DNA of 64,000 nucleotides from an uncultured Thermomicrobiales bacterium (lineage in GTDB: Bacteria; Chloroflexota; Chloroflexia; Thermomicrobiales; UBA6265), in contig CADCWL010000247.1 in NCBI GenBank assembly GCA_902806405.1, forward strand, positions 1 through 64,000, written 5' to 3'. Made by a program: the position numbers and the translations under genes. The notes under the pieces are model-generated. The model searched no databases, had not been told where the DNA came from, and saw only the letters and a list, made by a program, of their open reading frames with translations. This document shows positions 39,133 through 49,569 of the stretch, piece after piece (the first letter of the stretch is position 1; each line of letters opens with the position of its first letter).

Positions 39133-40620
39133 CTACAGGATAAAGTTGCTCAGGTCGTCGTCTTCGGCGATCTCGCCGACCCGCTCGGCGACAAGGGCGG
39201 CATCGATCGTCAGCGACTCCCCTTTCCGGGCCGGGGCGTCGAACGAGATCTCCTCGAGCACCCGCTCGATGATCGTGTGCAGGCGGCGGGCGCCGATGTC
39301 CTCGGTCCGGGCGTTGACCAGGGTGGCGAGGCGGGCCATCTCCCGCAGGGCCGCCTCGTCGAAGCTCAGGCCGAGCCCCTCGGTCCCGAGCAGCGCCACG
39401 TACTGCTTGGTCAGCGCGTTCTGCGGCTCCGTCAGGATCGCGTAGAGGTCCTCCTCCGAGAGGCTGCTCAGCTCGACCCGGATCGGGAAGCGCCCCTGCA
39501 ACTCGGGAATCAGGTCTGACGGCCGCGTGTCGTGGAAGGCGCCGGCGGCGATGAAGAGGACGTGGTCGGTCTTGACCGGCCCGTAGCGGGTCATCACCAC
39601 CGAGCCCTCGACGATCGGAAGCAGGTCCCGTTGGACGCCGGCACCGGAGACATCGTTGCCGTACTCGCCGGTAGCGCTGATCGTCTTGTCGATCTCGTCG
39701 AGAAAGACGACCGCCGACTCCTCGACCCGCTTCATCGCGGCCTCGACCACCGCGTCGAAGTCGACCAACCGGTGGGCCTCCTGCTGCTGCAGGATGCGCC
39801 GCGCCTCCCGCACCGAGACGCGCCGGCGGCTACGGCGGGGGGGAGGCGCGTAGCCGTCGAGGAAGTCCTGGAACGTCTCGTAGAGATCCTCCGGGCTCAT
39901 CCCGCCGAACTCGTCGTAAGCCCCCTCGTCGTACTCCGACTCCATCTCGATCTCGACCGTCTCCTCCTCCAGCGCCTGCTCATCGAGGAGCTGCAAGAGG
40001 CGCTTGCGCTCGCGCTGCTTGCGGCGCTCAGCGGCGGCGTCCGGCCGCGGAGGGGTTTCGGGCGCCGCGCCGTTGGTCGGCTTGCGGCCATTGCGGCTGG
40101 GCGGTCCCGGCTTGCGCTCGATCAGCTGCTCGGTCAGGAGGTCGACCAGGCGCTGGGCGGCGGCGCGGGCCGCCTCGTCCTTGACCAGCTCCAGGCGCTG
40201 GCCGTGGAGCATGTCGATCGCAACCTCAACCAGGTCGCGCACGATCGCCTCGACGTCGCGGCCGACGTAGCCAACCTCGGTGAACTTGGTCGCCTCGACC
40301 TTGATGAACGGGGCATCGACGATCTTCGCGACGCGTCGGGCGATCTCCGTCTTGCCGACCCCGGTTGGTCCCATCATCAAGATGTTCTTCGGCATCACCT
40401 CCTGCCGCATCTCGTCCGGCAGGCGCTGCCGCCGGTAGCGGTTGCGGAGGGCGACGGCAACGGCGCGCTTGGCGTCCGGCTGGCCGACGATGTACTTGTC
40501 GAGCTCGGCCACGATCTGGGTCGGGGTCAGGTCCTCGAGCATGGGCCGATCGTCCGCCCCATCGAGTCCGGAACGTGTCGTGGCCGGGGCGGTGCTGGTT
40601 CGGCGTGCGGCTTCGACCAT
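39133..40620 (-). CDS. hslU: ATP-dependent protease ATPase subunit HslU
   Basis: A 495-residue AAA+ unfoldase that feeds substrates to HslV. LTPTQIVAELDKYIVGQPDA opens the conserved part; Walker A GPTGVGKT (84-91), pore GYVGRDVE, a long charged intermediate domain (about 150-290), Walker B VVFLDEID and the C-terminal tail DDLSNFIL that docks into HslV. The ATG at 40620 lies 2 bases after the hslV stop; an internal ATG at 40542 matches the usual HslU start and is an alternative. Forms the operon hslV-hslU. Confidence 0.96.
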   Translation of the reverse strand: MVEAARRTSTAPATTRSGLDGADDRPMLEDLTPTQIVAELDKYIVGQPDAKRAVAVALRNRYRRQRLPDEMRQEVMPKNILMMGPTGVGKTEIARRVAKIVDAPFIKVEATKFTEVGYVGRDVEAIVRDLVEVAIDMLHGQRLELVKDEAARAAAQRLVDLLTEQLIERKPGPPSRNGRKPTNGAAPETPPRPDAAAERRKQRERKRLLQLLDEQALEEETVEIEMESEYDEGAYDEFGGMSPEDLYETFQDFLDGYAPPPRRSRRRVSVREARRILQQQEAHRLVDFDAVVEAAMKRVEESAVVFLDEIDKTISATGEYGNDVSGAGVQRDLLPIVEGSVVMTRYGPVKTDHVLFIAAGAFHDTRPSDLIPELQGRFPIRVELSSLSEEDLYAILTEPQNALTKQYVALLGTEGLGLSFDEAALREMARLATLVNARTEDIGARRLHTIIERVLEEISFDAPARKGESLTIDAALVAERVGEIAEDDDLSNFIL

Positions 40621-40622
40621 CG

Positions 40623-41378
40623 CTACTCGCCGTCCTCCCGATCGTCGTCGTCGTCGTCCCCGGGCTCACGCTCACCAGCGGCGGCTCGCCCGTCGTCGTC
40701 GTCCTCGTCCTCCTCGGCCCCGCCCCGGTCGGTCGGGGGTACGAAGCCGCCGATGGGCAACTCCCGCTCGTCCGCCTCGCGGTCGCCCTCGACCGCGACC
40801 CCGTCCCCTGCCACGCGGCCGACCGACTCGACGCTGATCCGGTGGTTGGTGAAGATGCAGATGTCGGCCGCGATCGTCATCGCCGCCTCAACCGTCGCGC
40901 GGGCGTCGAGCGGCGTGTGGGCAAGCAGCGCCTTCGCGGCGGCGATCGCGTACGGGGAGCCGGAGCCGATCGCAGCGACCCCGTCGTCCGGCTCGATCAC
41001 GTCCCCCTCGCCCGAAAGGACGAGCAGCGAATCGGGATCGCCAACGATCAGCTGCGCTTCCAGACGACGCAGGTAACGGTCGGTCCGCCACTCCTTGGCA
41101 AGCTCGACGGAGGCGCGGCGGAGGTTGCCGTCCCAGGCCTTCAACTCGGCCTCGAACTTGGTGAAGAGCGTCAGGGCATCGGCGACGGCGCCGGCGAAGC
41201 CGGCCAGTACCTGCCCGTCGTAGAGCGTGCGGATCTTACGGGCGCCGTGCTTGACGACAACGTCGCCCTGAGTCACCTGGCCGTCACCGGCGAGGGCGAC
41301 CGCACCGTCGCGCCGGACGCCGAGGATCGTCGTCGCCCGCAGGCGGCGCCCGGACTCCGGGTATAGAGGGAAGGCCAC
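40623..41378 (-). CDS. hslV: ATP-dependent protease peptidase subunit HslV with acidic C-terminal tail
   Basis: A 251-residue proteasome-related peptidase. The nucleophile is Thr16 of [12 protein letters not shown], so about 15 residues must be removed. Core motifs [20 protein letters not shown] and [20 protein letters not shown] are standard. The family is usually about 175-180 residues; here about 55 extra residues follow, ending in runs such as EEDEDDDDG and [12 protein letters not shown]. The GTG at 41378 has no ribosome site, so the start is uncertain. Co-transcribed with hslU. Confidence 0.93.
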   Translation of the reverse strand: MAFPLYPESGRRLRATTILGVRRDGAVALAGDGQVTQGDVVVKHGARKIRTLYDGQVLAGFAGAVADALTLFTKFEAELKAWDGNLRRASVELAKEWRTDRYLRRLEAQLIVGDPDSLLVLSGEGDVIEPDDGVAAIGSGSPYAIAAAKALLAHTPLDARATVEAAMTIAADICIFTNHRISVESVGRVAGDGVAVEGDREADERELPIGGFVPPTDRGGAEEDEDDDDGRAAAGEREPGDDDDDDREDGE

Positions 41379-42389
41379 GGGGGGTGGGGGTCCGATTCAC
41401 GAGGGCCGACCGGCGGCAGATAGCCGGGGCACGCGGGCTGGACGCACAGGCTGCGTCGGCCAAGAGTGTACCGCAGGGACGAGGACCGAGAGGCCACGAA
41501 GAGCCCTGCGGCACTCGGTCGGATATCCGGTCAGGAACGGGATACCCGACGTCGAAGGCGATCGTGCGGAACGACGGCTTGGACGTCAACAGCGCCCGCG
41601 AACGCATCGGCGATATCGCCGAACGGGTTCGCCGCGACGGAGAGCGCGTCAAAGCGTCGAGGATGGCGAGACGACCTCGGCAAGCGTCTAGGCGGACGAC
41701 TCATACCGCCTCCTCATGTTGAAACCACGTCGGCGACAGCAGTTTTTGGTGATCGAAGCATCGACCGCTGCATCGGCCGATGTTTCCCTGGGGAGCGTAA
41801 GAGGAAAATCGAGATGGCCCTCACGAAAGTCCGACGTCGTACGGGCGACGGGTGAGCGCCGCGGGGTTGGCGGCGCCAGGGGCTGAACCCCCGGAGCCAC
41901 TCCGGGGGTTCAGCTCGGTTGACAACCACCTGCGATTATCGGGATTTCGGATGAAGCTCCGAAGCGGAACGAGGAGTCGCCCGTCTAAAGAGAGTGGTGA
42001 CCACCGACGCAAACGACGTTGCCTTGGATCTCCTTGGTCTTCGGCGCGAGACGAGCATTGCCGGCATCACCCTTCGCCCGCGGCTTGCCGGTTCCTTCGC
42101 TCTTGCGACATTGGTCCACCACGACGGTGGAACCGAACCATGGTTGCACGAGCCCTATCTCGTGGAACGGGTCGATCTATCCGTCCAGAACATGGCACCT
42201 ACGGCACTCCAGCAAGAGGCGATGTGGACGTCCCTCCCTGATTCGCCCGTCGGCGCCGCCGTCGACGACCTCGTCACCGGTAACGACCCCCTCAAGCATG
42301 GCGCCAACGATGGCGTCGCGCTCACGCGGCCTCGTCCCTTACTCGACCCGTTGACCGATAACGAGGCCTATTGTCTTCCCACTCGTCGG
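41379..42389. other. Long gene-poor gap between hslV and the hicAB relic
   Basis: About 1 kb with lower GC than the flanks. No gene is supported. A 57-codon minus-strand frame (41531-41704) has an ideal GAGGAGG before its ATG but an Arg/Ser-rich product I cannot place. A plus-strand frame from about 41994 runs antisense through the hicB relic and is not accepted. In the related Firmicutes gene order this space holds trmFO and xerC; I found no trace of either. Confidence 0.5.
41883..41913. terminator. Strong orphan hairpin
   Basis: Perfect 14-bp inverted repeat CTGAACCCCCGGAG (41883-41896), loop CCA, matching arm 41900-41913, extendable by G-C (41882/41914). No T-run and no adjacent live gene; it may be a terminator left from a lost gene or a dispersed hairpin element. 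Confidence 0.5.
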
Positions 42390-42608
42390 TTATCCGGATC
42401 GGTAGATCGCCGGTCGGTAGATTCCTTCGGGGATAGGCTCCCCGACTTTTTTGGCCACCTCGAGCCAACCGGTTATCGCTATTTAGATCTCTCGAGTCCC
42501 CTCCTCCGGGGTCTCGCCGCGCGCCCACCGACCAGGAAGGTCCGGGATCTCGGCGACGCAGCGCCCATCGGCTTCGGCAAGAAGCGAGCTGATGTAGAAG
42601 TCCCGCAT
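42390..42608 (-). pseudogene. hicB: hicB antitoxin relic with internal stop
   Basis: From ATG 42608 the frame reads MRDFYISSLLAEADGRCVAE, IPDLPGRWARGETPEEGTRE and, after one in-frame TAA (codon 42, 42483-42485), IAITGWLEVAKKVGEPIPEG, ending at codon 73. This matches the partial RNase-H-like fold of HicB antitoxins along its whole length (YY.S.L.EADG..VAEIPDLPG...GETPEE...I..WLE.A...GEPIPE). A single nonsense codon interrupts an otherwise intact gene. HicB normally neutralises HicA and represses its operon. The hicA relic lies directly upstream. Confidence 0.75.
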
Positions 42609-42665
42609 CGCTCGACCCTCTTTACGAAGCCCGTATCGCTCGCCAGGACAAATAAACAACCGAAC

Positions 42666-42787
42666 CTAGCCATCGTCAGCACTCCCGTCCCTGGTCGGGT
42701 GCGCCTTGACCATTTTTGATTTCCGCTCCGCGAGAATACCCCGTGACTGCCGATGACGCGGAGGAGTCGCAAGCCGAACGCTTCCAC
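42666..42787 (-). pseudogene. hicA: hicA toxin relic, truncated and frameshifted
   Basis: From 42787 the frame gives VEAFGLRLLRVIGSHGVFSR then SGNQK, i.e. the central HicA pattern (A-x-GF-R-x2-R-x2-GSH with the catalytic histidine). A one-base shift at an A5 run (42713-42717) restores the continuation KMVKAHPTRD, which corresponds to the next HicA strand and the HP turn. The N-terminal helix and the C-terminal helix are not recognisable. HicA is an mRNA interferase. It sits between topA and the hicB relic on the same strand. Confidence 0.6.
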
Positions 42788-42872
42788 CAGCAGCAGAGCG
42801 AAGCCCGACCAGATTGGCCAGCGCCTTTCAGGAGAAGCCCCCGCTGCTCCGCCATCTCCCGCACCCGACCTT

Positions 42873-45158
<2,286 letters not shown>

Positions 45159-45669
45159 GGAGATCCTGTCTGCGACGGAGACCGCCGCGGCTGGGGAGTC
45201 GCTCGTGGCTCGGATGCGGGGATGGAGGTGCGGGGGTGACCTTCCTTAAGAGCAACCATAACGACGGCTCCGACGGGTGTCAAGCAGTGGCAGGCGTCGA
45301 AGGCACCTAGCCCCCCGGCCCGTCCCTATCACCAGGAAGGGGCAGTCACAGGGTGGACGGTGTCGGGTGGACTTCTCCACCCCGGCAGGACGACCGTCGT
45401 CGCTCCTGGTCGTGGATCCGGAAAGGGTAGCGTTACCCTACGTCCCGCATCCGGAACGGGGCTGTTTAGACCGCCCTCAATGTGAAGCTCCCGGCCCCTG
45501 GACCAAGACCCGCGAGGGGGGCCGCATACGGTCGGCCCCGAGACTAGGAAGGAATTTGCCCGGCTTGCGGTGGGGCATGGACGGGCTGGTGGCACGGAGC
45601 GGTGCTCGAGGGGGAACGATCCGGACCACCACGCGTCCCCGACGATCGACGTTTCAACCGATCGACGTT
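45159..45669. other. Intergenic between dprA and topA
   Basis: 511 bases with the topA promoter (45255-45283) and a tandem 16-base repeat at its right end; otherwise nothing recognised. The size suggests topA is transcribed independently of dprA. Confidence 0.55.
45255..45283 (-). promoter_or_regulatory. topA promoter
   Basis: TTGACA (45278-45283), 17-base spacer, TATGGT (45255-45260), about 100 bases before the topA ATG. Confidence 0.7.
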
Positions 45670-45674
45670 TCAAC
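45643..45674. repeat. Tandem 16-base direct repeat at the dprA stop
   Basis: CGATCGACGTTTCAAC occurs twice back to back (45643-45658 and 45659-45674). The second copy contains the dprA stop codon (45670-45672), so a small duplication has been created at the gene end. Confidence 0.85.
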
Positions 45675-46761
45675 TTCGCGTGTAGTGCTGGGCCCCTGCA
45701 TCCCGCACCAGGCCCTTCAGCTCCATCGTCAGTAGCAAACCCCCGATCTCGTGGATCGGCCGGTCCGCCGCCGCCGCCAACTCGTCGATGTGCTGCGGTT
45801 CGGCGCCGAGCAGCGCCATCAAGCGCCGTTCGTCCTCGTCCAACGGCAGCGCCTGCTGGACGGCGGCCGGCTCCTTGCCGCCGAGCAGGGCGAGCTCCTG
45901 CAGCACGTCGTCGGCCCCGGTGACGACGCGGGCGCCCTCTCGCAGCAACTTGTGGCAGCCGGCGCTAGCCGGGGAGAGAACTGAGCCGGGGACGGCGAAG
46001 ACATCCCGCCCCTGGTCGGCGGCGAAATCGACCGTTATCAAGGCGCCGGAGCGGAGGGGCGCCTCGACGACAACGACCCCGCGGGAGAGGCCGGAGATAA
46101 GCCGGTTCCGAGCCGGGAAGTTCGGCGCGTCCGGCTTGCGCCCCGGTGGGTAGTCGGCGAGGACGGCGCCTTGCCCGGCGACGCGGCCGGCGAGGTCGGC
46201 GTGCTCCGGCGGGTAGACCACGTCCGGCCCCGAGCCGAGGACCGCGATCGTGCGTCCGCCCGCGGCCAACGCCGCGCGGTGGGCGACGGCGTCGATGCCG
46301 CGCGCCAGGCCGGAGACGATCGTGACACCGGCCGCCGCCAGGTCACCGGCCAGCCGTTGCGTAACATCCCGCCCGTAAGGGGTGAGGCTTCGCGTGCCGA
46401 CGATGGCGACGGCGACGTCGTCCTGCGGCAGCAGCCCTCCCCGCAGATAGAGGACGGGCGGCGGCACCGGGATCTCGGCCAGGCGCCAGGGGTAGGTTGG
46501 GTCGGCGAGGGTGAGGACCGAGATGCCGGCTCGTGCGATCCGCGCCATCTCGGCGTCGAGCGAGAGTTCGCTGCGGGTCCTGACGAGGCTGGCGACGGCG
46601 CGCTCGTCGAGCACCCGCCGCAGCTCGTGGGGCGGGGCAGTCCACGCCTGGTCGAGGCCGCCGAAGTGGCGCATCAGCCGGTCGATCCGGGCGGGGCCGA
46701 CGAAGGGGACGCGGCCGAACCCGACCCAGTACTTGGCGCTCTCCTGAACGGCACCGGGCAC
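45670..46761 (-). CDS. dprA: DNA-processing protein DprA (Smf)
   Basis: A 363-residue protein that loads RecA on incoming single-stranded DNA during transformation. An N-terminal helical part with VGPARIDRLMRHFGG (helix-hairpin-helix type), the Rossmann-like core (AIVGTRSLTPYGRDVTQRL, SGLARGIDAVAHRAAL, VLGSGPDVVYPPEHADL, RNRLISGLSRGVVVVEA) and a C-terminal winged helix (about 300-360). GTG at 46761 is preferred because GAGGAA lies six bases upstream; a GTG nine codons earlier lacks this. An extended -10 is seen at 46955-46963. Confidence 0.93.
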   Translation of the reverse strand: MPGAVQESAKYWVGFGRVPFVGPARIDRLMRHFGGLDQAWTAPPHELRRVLDERAVASLVRTRSELSLDAEMARIARAGISVLTLADPTYPWRLAEIPVPPPVLYLRGGLLPQDDVAVAIVGTRSLTPYGRDVTQRLAGDLAAAGVTIVSGLARGIDAVAHRAALAAGGRTIAVLGSGPDVVYPPEHADLAGRVAGQGAVLADYPPGRKPDAPNFPARNRLISGLSRGVVVVEAPLRSGALITVDFAADQGRDVFAVPGSVLSPASAGCHKLLREGARVVTGADDVLQELALLGGKEPAAVQQALPLDEDERRLMALLGAEPQHIDELAAAADRPIHEIGGLLLTMELKGLVRDAGAQHYTRS

Positions 46762-47117
46762 GCGGCGTTCCTCGTCGTTGTCGTCCACAGCCGGGGCGGA
46801 AGGCGTCGGGGAAGGAGAGCAGGGTGCGCTGGTGGCGACGGCCTCGATCGTTCCGGGGAATCGGTCGAGCGGCGATCGGTGGCGACGCAGCCGCTCAGCA
46901 AGAAACGGTCTTGGTGATCCCGTACCCTGCACCAATCGAGGTTGGCCCGGCCGCATCATAGCAGCAGGCCGCGCCGACCCCGGCCCGGCGGATCGATTAA
47001 CTGCCTCCGGGACGACGATACGCACCACGTCCGGGCCGTGCCTGGGGGCGACTGGCGTCGGGTCGTCGTAGACTTTCACCTTCGGCCGAGCAGCACGCCC
47101 CGAGAGAGAGCCAGGCG
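46762..47117. other. Divergent intergenic between dprA and the acetyltransferase
   Basis: 356 bases containing the likely dprA -10 (46955-46963, minus) and, on the plus strand, a possible TAGACT -10 at 47069-47074 for the acetyltransferase. No gene seen. Confidence 0.45.
46955..46963 (-). promoter_or_regulatory. Extended -10 element upstream of dprA
   Basis: TGCTATGAT on the minus strand, hexamer at 46955-46960, about 195 bases before the dprA start; no clear -35. Confidence 0.35.
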
Positions 47118-47678
47118 ATGACGACAGCAGCGCCGGTGCCGGATTTGGTGACGACGACGTACCTGCACATCGTGGGACGGCAGGGTTTTCGGCCCGCGTT
47201 CGTTGCCGATCCCGACCTTGCGGTGCTGCACTCCCGGTTGCCCTCCGTCCCCTTCTATCGCTTCCTGTATGCCGCCGTCGGCGGCGGATACCGGTGGGTC
47301 GACCGGCTCGCCTGGTCGGACGCGGATCTGGAGGCGTACCTGGCGCGGCCCGCGGTGACGCTGCTCGTGCTCTACCTGGAGGGAACTCCGGTTGGATACG
47401 TCGAGCTTGATCGGGGACCGCACGAAGCCGAAGCGGGAACCCAAATCGCCTACTTCGGTCTCGTCCCGGCCGTACATGGACGCGGTCTCGGCAAGCACCT
47501 CCTCTCGGTCGGGGTGAACAGGGCGTTCGGCGAGGGGGCCGAGCGGGTCTGGGTCCACACCTGTACGGAGGACGGACCCTACGCGCTGGCGAACTATCGG
47601 GGGCGTGGATTTGTGCCGTACAGGACGGTGGTCGACGAGGGACCGCCCACCGGCGACTCCAACCCATACCGGGCGTGA
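47118..47678 (+). CDS. GNAT-family N-acetyltransferase
   Basis: A 186-residue acetyltransferase. The acetyl-CoA-binding core is visible: VGYVELDRGP, then IAYFGLVPAVHGRGLGKHLL (motif A, R/Q-x2-G-x-G/A) and the late NYRGRGFVPYRT (motif B). Such enzymes acetylate amines of small molecules or proteins; the substrate is unknown. ATG at 47118 (MTTAAPVPDLVTTTYLHI); a weak CCAGGCG site precedes it. Single gene, divergent from dprA. Confidence 0.85.
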   Translation: MTTAAPVPDLVTTTYLHIVGRQGFRPAFVADPDLAVLHSRLPSVPFYRFLYAAVGGGYRWVDRLAWSDADLEAYLARPAVTLLVLYLEGTPVGYVELDRGPHEAEAGTQIAYFGLVPAVHGRGLGKHLLSVGVNRAFGEGAERVWVHTCTEDGPYALANYRGRGFVPYRTVVDEGPPTGDSNPYRA

Positions 47679-48726
47679 CGGCGGGCGCTGGCGTCCGGGC
47701 GAAGCCGCCGGGACGTCAACCCCAGCCAGGACCGGCCCGGGCCTAAACGGGCATCCTCGCCATCCATCCGCGCGTCGGCCACCCGCAGTTCTCGCCCGCG
47801 AAGGCGAGGATTGCATGCGGGGAGCACGTCGGCCGCACGGCCGAGGGCCTTCCCGCTCCCACCAACCCCGGCGAATGTCGCCGGCCTCTCAAAGATCAGC
47901 CAGCTGATCGTCGGCGCATTCGCGAAGCAAGGCCCCTTCGCCACCACCGAAAGAGCCTCGGAGGTGGTAATCGACCTCGCACCGCGGCAGCGGCTTCCCA
48001 TTGTCCATCGCTTCTCCGTCTAACCCGGCGCCAAAGCGAGCGGGAGAGCACCTCACACGGCACTCCGCCCGGCTGGCGCCATCCGGTCCGCCCGAACGAC
48101 TCCCACCCACACAGAGTTATGCCAGGTGGATCAACCGGCGGGGCGCGAGACGGCGGACGAACCGCGACACCTCGCCCCATCGTACAAAGGGGGTGGGAGC
48201 CGGACGGTCTGCTGCCGCACCGCAACCGGTCCCGCGCCGGAGGCGCCGGCGGCGGCTTGGCCCCGGTCGTCATCGTTGTCCAACGCCGATGCAGCAGAGC
48301 TAGCGGCCTACCTGCCGAAGCGGGCGACGAGGCATGCTCCCGACATCCCCTCGTCAGCGAGCGGCGGGCGATAGACCGGGTCGGTGGTGTCCACTCGAGG
48401 ACGTCGCGGCGCTAACGTTCGACATCCGGCCTCTACCCACTGCTGCCTACTGAGCGACCTCGGCACCGCTCGTCGGTTCGATGCGGCCGATCAAACGGGC
48501 TTCGACCAGGAGGTCGATCGGGAAGTCGGTCATCGGTCAGAAACTCGCCGCGGGCACCACGGATTCCGGATCGCTGCAGGTCGTAACCGGCGGCGCCCGT
48601 GGATCAGTCACACCAGCGGAATGGGAGGGCCGGAGACCGCCGACGCGGCATCCCGCGGTCCTGCAGCGACGTACCTCCGCGCGACCGGGCCTCAACGCCG
48701 CTCAAGAACCGGGATGGTGTGCAAAA
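47679..48726. other. Gene-poor gap of about 1 kb
   Basis: No gene is supported on either strand. Two minor items: arms ATCCTCGCC / GGCGAGGAT separated by about 45 bases near 47755-47815, and a 28-codon minus-strand frame (48447-48533, MTDFPIDLLVEARLIGRIEP...) that looks protein-like but has no ribosome site. It may be the remains of a lost gene. Confidence 0.45.
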
Positions 48727-48762
48727 AGCGGCGGCAGACGGGCCTACCCGTCCGCCGCCGCT
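48727..48762 (-). terminator. Rho-independent terminator after the GlsB-like gene
   Basis: 16-bp arms 48727-48742 and 48747-48762 with one mismatch, loop of four, followed on the minus strand by TTTTT (48722-48727). It lies 30 bases after the stop at 48793. The clearest intrinsic terminator in the window. Confidence 0.85.
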
Positions 48763-48792
48763 ATTCCGATTCGATTGGCACGCAGCCGGTTG

Positions 48793-49053
48793 CTAGATGC
48801 GGGAGCCGGTTCCCGTCTTCCGCAGCGCAAAGAGAACGCCTACCGAGCCGATGATGGCGACGATCAGCGAACCAATGAAGTTGTTCGCGCCGGATCCGAA
48901 GATGACCCGCATCAGAAAACCGCCCAAGATGCCGCCGAGGATGCCGACGATGACGGCGCCGACGGCGCCGCCCGGCGTCCGACCCGGCACGATCAGGCTG
49001 GCCACGCCACCGGCGATGGCACCGACGATCAGCCAACCGATAATGGTGCCCAT
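48793..49053 (-). CDS. GlsB/YeaQ/YmgE family stress-response membrane protein
   Basis: 86 residues with three glycine-rich helices: MGTIIGWLIVGAIAGGVASL, then GGAVGAVIVGILGGILGGFL and NNFIGSLIVAIIGSVGVLFA. This is the transglycosylase-associated (GlsB) family, small membrane proteins induced by envelope or acid stress; molecular function is not known. ATG at 49053 has GGGAGAAC upstream. It is a single-gene unit with a strong terminator. Confidence 0.9.
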   Translation of the reverse strand: MGTIIGWLIVGAIAGGVASLIVPGRTPGGAVGAVIVGILGGILGGFLMRVIFGSGANNFIGSLIVAIIGSVGVLFALRKTGTGSRI

Positions 49054-49569
49054 GCTGTTCTCCCGGCGCGTCTCGCGCCCGTCTCGTCGCGTCTCGCCCC
49101 CGAGACACCGTCGGCGCGCGAGGACGTCGCGTAGCGCCGGCTGCACCGCAGAAGCAACCGCCGTGCCACGCGCTGTGCCGCCCGCCACTCGATCTCCTCG
49201 GCCCGCCGAACCCAGACCGAAACAACGATCGCGCCGATTTGGGCACCACGCCCAAGGTATCCCCGTTGCGTGCCCAGCGAACCTGTTGAGGCATAGTAGT
49301 CGTTGTGGTATGCTCCGCGAACAGCGGACAGACAAAAGCGATATCGGTACGGAAACGAGGCGTTGGAAGGGTCGGCCATACCGGTCACCGTTCCGCCGGT
49401 TTTCCGGTTACGATGCGAGTGATGCGCTCACCATTCGCACCGTCGATGCGGGTGTACCGGTTGGCACATCGCGCTACCGCGGTTCGGTGTCGAGCCGCCG
49501 CCGGAGACCGAGGCGCCAGCGTAGCCAAGCGCAGCCGGTCGAAGCCACGCGAAGCCAAGAGGAGCGAGG
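49054..49569. other. Divergent intergenic between the GlsB gene and dppD
   Basis: 516 bases. Contains the plus-strand promoter at 49286-49314 and leaves a leader of about 250 bases before dppD. No gene recognised. Confidence 0.5.
49286..49314 (+). promoter_or_regulatory. Promoter of the dppD-dppF operon
   Basis: TTGAGG (49286-49291), 17-base spacer, TATGCT (49309-49314). Confidence 0.6.

Noticed and set aside
41401-42389. Search for remains of xerC or trmFO in the hslV-topA gap
   Set aside because: No tyrosine-recombinase motifs (R...H-x-x-R...Y, HxLRHTFAT type) or FAD motif seen in any frame by eye; only the hicAB relic could be supported.
41994-42719. Plus-strand open frame of 241 codons starting at a GTG
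   Set aside because: It runs antisense through the hicB and hicA relics, has no recognisable domain, and its openness is explained by GC-rich codon bias on the opposite strand.
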